Shown in pieces: positions 61,712-64,000 of a DNA stretch of 64,000 nucleotides. Below the pieces are notes generated by a model, which saw only the letters and a list, made by a program, of their open reading frames with translations, had not been told where the DNA came from and ran no database searches. Source of the stretch: Myxococcales bacterium (GTDB taxonomy: Bacteria > Myxococcota_A > Polyangia > Haliangiales > Haliangiaceae); NCBI GenBank assembly GCA_947483555.1, contig CANKMW010000038.1, forward strand, positions 1 to 64,000, written 5' to 3'. The position numbers and the translations under genes were made by a program. Each line of letters opens with the position of its first letter. The first letter of the stretch is position 1.

Positions 61712-63447
61712 GGCGTCATCTCGTAGCGACCCTTGAGGGCGTGGACGTGGTCGGTCCAGATGTGCTGGTAGCGGCGATCGTCGAACACCGGCTTCTGGAT
61801 GAGGCGCAGGCAGCACGCCATCTGCGCCGGGGTGCTGCTCGGCTTGGCGTGGAGCTGGGTGGCGAAGCGGGCAAAATCGCGAACCAGGACGTCGAAGATC
61901 TGATCGACCAGATCGTCCTCGATGCCGTAGATCGCAGCGTTCTCGGCGACCAGCTGGGCGTAGACCACCAGCGTGAACATCTCGCCGAGGGTCATCAGGA
62001 AATCGAGATCCTTGCGCTGCGCCTCGTCGGGCGTCGCGGTGGCGAGCAGCTCCTTCAGGATCGCGATCTGGCCCCGGAACACCGTCACGTTGGGCAGGTC
62101 GAAGGCCGCGAACGCGGGGTCGTAGGCGTGGAACTGGACCTTGCCGAGGCCGCTGGTCGAGCCCTGGTCGAACAGGAAGCCGTCGTGGCCGGCGTCGTCG
62201 CGGCGGGGCACCGGGGCGTAGGTACCGGGCGCGAAGAAGTAGTTCGGCATGAACTTCACGATCAGCGCGATGTTCACGTGCACGGTACCCTCGAGCTTGG
62301 GCAGGGCGCGGATGTCGCGCGCCGCCATCTCGAAGAAGGTGTCCTTCTCGAATCCGCGGGCGGCGATCACGTCCCACAGCAAGTTGATGACCTCCTCGCC
62401 CTGGGTGGTGACCTTCATCTTCATCACCGGGTTGTAGAGCAGGTAGCGGCGGTCGTCGGCCGACGCGGACCTCATGTAGTCGGCGGCGCGGAGCGCGAAC
62501 AGCTTCATCGCCACCAGGCGCGCATAGGCGTCGGTGAACATCTGCTTCACGTGCGGGAAGTCGGTCACGTACATGTCGTAGAGCCGCCGGTTGGCGGCGT
62601 GGTTGATCGCCTCGTAGAGGGCGTGGGTGCACATGCCGATCGAGGCCCAGCCGAGGTTGTACTTGCCGATGTTGACGGTGTTGAGGGCGGCGTTCCACGC
62701 CGCCTTGCCGCGCGACAGGATGTCGGCCTCGCTGATCGGATAGTCAGCGAGCGCAAACTCGGCGACGTACGACTGGCTGGCGACCACGTTCTTGACCAGC
62801 CGGTACTGCGGGTGCTGGGTGTCGACCGCGAAGAACACGTAGTCGTCGGCACGCACGGCGGCGCCGCCGCCCTGCCCCGGGTCGCCGCCAGCCGCGATCT
62901 TGCCGAAGGTCGACAGCATCGCCGCCTGGTTGCCGTTGCCGATGTAGTACTTCGATCCGTTGGCGACGTAGCCGCCACCCGGGGCCGGCGTGAGCACCAT
63001 GTCGGTCGAGTAGATGTCGGCACCGTGAGCACGCTCGGACAGGCCGAAGCCGAAGATGCCGCCGTCGTCGAGGTGGGCGGCGGCCTTGCGCTGCAGCGCC
63101 TGGTTGTCACTCATCCAGATCGGACCGAGGCCGAGGATCGAGACCTGCCACGTGTACCAGTAGCAGAGGCCGTAGAAGCCGAGGATCTCGTTGAGCTCGC
63201 AGTTGCGCCAGGTGTCCCAGCGGGCGTCGCCGTCACCGAGCCCGGCCGGCGTGAGCAGCGTCGCGAACACCTTCTCGCGCTTCACGAACTCGAGGAAGTC
63301 GGCGTACCAGGTGCGGGCGAGGTCGTCGTCCTTGAGCCGCGCCTTGCCCTTGTCCTCGAAGAACTGGATGGTCGCCAGCATGATGTCGCGCGAGCGCGCG
63401 TCGGGATACGGACGGGTGTGGTGGTGGGGATCGAGCAGGAACGTCAT
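61708..63447 (-). CDS. Acyl-CoA dehydrogenase family protein
   Basis: The 579-residue protein has the acyl-CoA dehydrogenase fold: FGLSERAHGADIYSTDMVL (FAD and substrate binding), an ANGSKYYIGNGNQA segment, and a long helical C-terminal domain. Its length is above the classical 380-390, and it resembles the larger ACAD group of uncertain substrate. The catalytic Glu was not located with confidence. AAGGAG lies seven bases before ATG 63447. The ABC exporter gene is just upstream on the same strand (32-bp gap). Confidence 0.8.
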   Translation of the reverse strand: MTFLLDPHHHTRPYPDARSRDIMLATIQFFEDKGKARLKDDDLARTWYADFLEFVKREKVFATLLTPAGLGDGDARWDTWRNCELNEILGFYGLCYWYTWQVSILGLGPIWMSDNQALQRKAAAHLDDGGIFGFGLSERAHGADIYSTDMVLTPAPGGGYVANGSKYYIGNGNQAAMLSTFGKIAAGGDPGQGGGAAVRADDYVFFAVDTQHPQYRLVKNVVASQSYVAEFALADYPISEADILSRGKAAWNAALNTVNIGKYNLGWASIGMCTHALYEAINHAANRRLYDMYVTDFPHVKQMFTDAYARLVAMKLFALRAADYMRSASADDRRYLLYNPVMKMKVTTQGEEVINLLWDVIAARGFEKDTFFEMAARDIRALPKLEGTVHVNIALIVKFMPNYFFAPGTYAPVPRRDDAGHDGFLFDQGSTSGLGKVQFHAYDPAFAAFDLPNVTVFRGQIAILKELLATATPDEAQRKDLDFLMTLGEMFTLVVYAQLVAENAAIYGIEDDLVDQIFDVLVRDFARFATQLHAKPSSTPAQMACCLRLIQKPVFDDRRYQHIWTDHVHALKGRYEMTP

Positions 63448-63479
63448 CGGCAACTCCTTGGCAACGGGACCAGCGCAAT

Positions 63480-64000
63480 CTACTCGCCGGTCTGCAGGCG
63501 CCACAACTGGGCGTAGAGGCCATCCTGGGCGACCAGGACGTCGTGCGAGCCGCGCTCGACGATGTGGCCGTCGTCGAGCACCTGGATGGTGTCGGCGTGA
63601 CGGATGGTCGACAGCCGGTGGGCGACGATGAGCGTGGTGCGATCGCGGGTGATGGTCGCCAGCGATCGCGCGATCGCGGCCTCGGTCTCGTTGTCGACCG
63701 CGCTGGTCGCCTCGTCGAGCACCAGGATCGCGGGGGCGCGGACCAGGGCGCGCGCGATCGCCAGCCGCTGGCGCTGGCCGCCCGATAGCTTCTGGCCGCG
63801 CTCGCCGACCCGGGTGTCGTAGCCGTCGGGCAGGCGGAGGATGAACTCGTGGGCCTCGGCGGCGATCGCCGCCGCCTCGAGCTGGCCCCGGGTCGCGTCG
63901 AGGTTGCCGTAGCGGATGTTCTCGGCGACGGTGTCGTCGATCAGGAAGACGTCCTGGCCGACGTAGCCGATGGCGTCGCGGACCTCGGCGTCGGCGAGCG
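63480..64000 (-). CDS. ABC exporter ATPase domain (partial)
   Basis: The window holds the C-terminal 170 or so residues of an ABC transporter of the lipid/multidrug exporter type. Visible parts are VGQDVFLIDDTVAENIRYG (Q-loop region), signature LSGGQRQRLAIARALVR, Walker B AILVLDEATSAVD, the D-loop and the switch His in LIVAHRLSTI. The upstream part, probably a fused six-helix permease, lies beyond the right edge. It may be co-transcribed with the acyl-CoA dehydrogenase gene. Confidence 0.85.
   Translation of the reverse strand, partial: LADAEVRDAIGYVGQDVFLIDDTVAENIRYGNLDATRGQLEAAAIAAEAHEFILRLPDGYDTRVGERGQKLSGGQRQRLAIARALVRAPAILVLDEATSAVDNETEAAIARSLATITRDRTTLIVAHRLSTIRHADTIQVLDDGHIVERGSHDVLVAQDGLYAQLWRLQTGE

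Overview
The window comes from a GC-rich, Gram-negative bacterium with an outer membrane and many lipoproteins. The best guess is Myxococcota (deltaproteobacterial, Haliangiales/Polyangia-like). The reasons are a eukaryote-like Ser/Thr kinase with WD40 propellers, Cys-rich 'NNNHCGACG' lipoproteins, a globin-RsbR stressosome, giant multihaem lipoproteins, a fused CcoNO and many sigma-54 elements. No rRNA, tRNA, CRISPR array or insertion sequence was recognised.

Layout. 0.3-5.5 kb: an unknown gene, a hemerythrin, two gene remnants meeting at about 2.59 kb, an APH-fold/APS-kinase-like pair and a lipoprotein. 5.6-12.3 kb: a Ca2+-type P-ATPase, universal stress proteins, an MgtE-like Mg transporter and small genes. 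12.3-22.4 kb: hemN, then divergently a seven-gene electron-conduit operon (decahaem OmcA/MtrC-like protein, two 13-motif cytochromes, NapC/NirT-like quinol dehydrogenase, putative beta-barrel, 27-haem lipoprotein). 22.4-31.3 kb: Acg-type nitroreductase, tyrosine catabolism (hppD-hmgA with a divergent LysR), a flavin monooxygenase, a desaturase, a fasciclin lipoprotein, a diiron protein and another stress protein. 31.3-33.9 kb: stressosome genes (PP2C-ATPase fusion, RsbT, RsbS, broken RsbR). 33.9-42.0 kb: cbb3 oxidase and its maturation genes, the first one lacking its 5' end. 42.0-45.4 kb: globin-sensor histidine kinase, NtrC-type regulator and a CBS protein. 45.4-53.3 kb: nitrous oxide reductase operon and a divergent CcmE. 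53.4-64 kb: TraB/GumN-like lipoprotein, a 4-hydroxybutyryl-CoA-dehydratase-like protein, a Tudor-like lipoprotein, the WD40 kinase, a LamG lipoprotein, an acyl-CoA dehydrogenase and an ABC exporter running off the right edge.

Most interesting signal. Many genes scattered over the window carry a -24/-12 sigma-54 promoter (consensus TGGCACG-N5-TGCW; about 18 good matches). Several of these regions also hold an inverted repeat GCGCA-N5-TGCGC, usually as two or three copies spaced 29-30 bp centre to centre, the geometry of enhancers for NtrC-family activators. The targets form a coherent low-oxygen programme: hemN, nos, ccmE, multihaem cytochromes, hemerythrin, universal stress proteins, an Acg-type nitroreductase and a diiron protein. 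The window also encodes a globin-coupled histidine kinase with an NtrC-type regulator whose own divergent promoter region has the same architecture. I infer a haem-sensing two-component/sigma-54 hypoxia regulon, analogous in content to the DosR or Anr regulons but built differently. In seven of these promoters the -12 C lies exactly 14 nt from the start codon, which suggests sigma-54-driven leaderless mRNAs.

Caution. Two head-to-head or tail-to-tail joins of truncated genes (about 2,590 and 33,900) could be true rearrangements or assembly joins.
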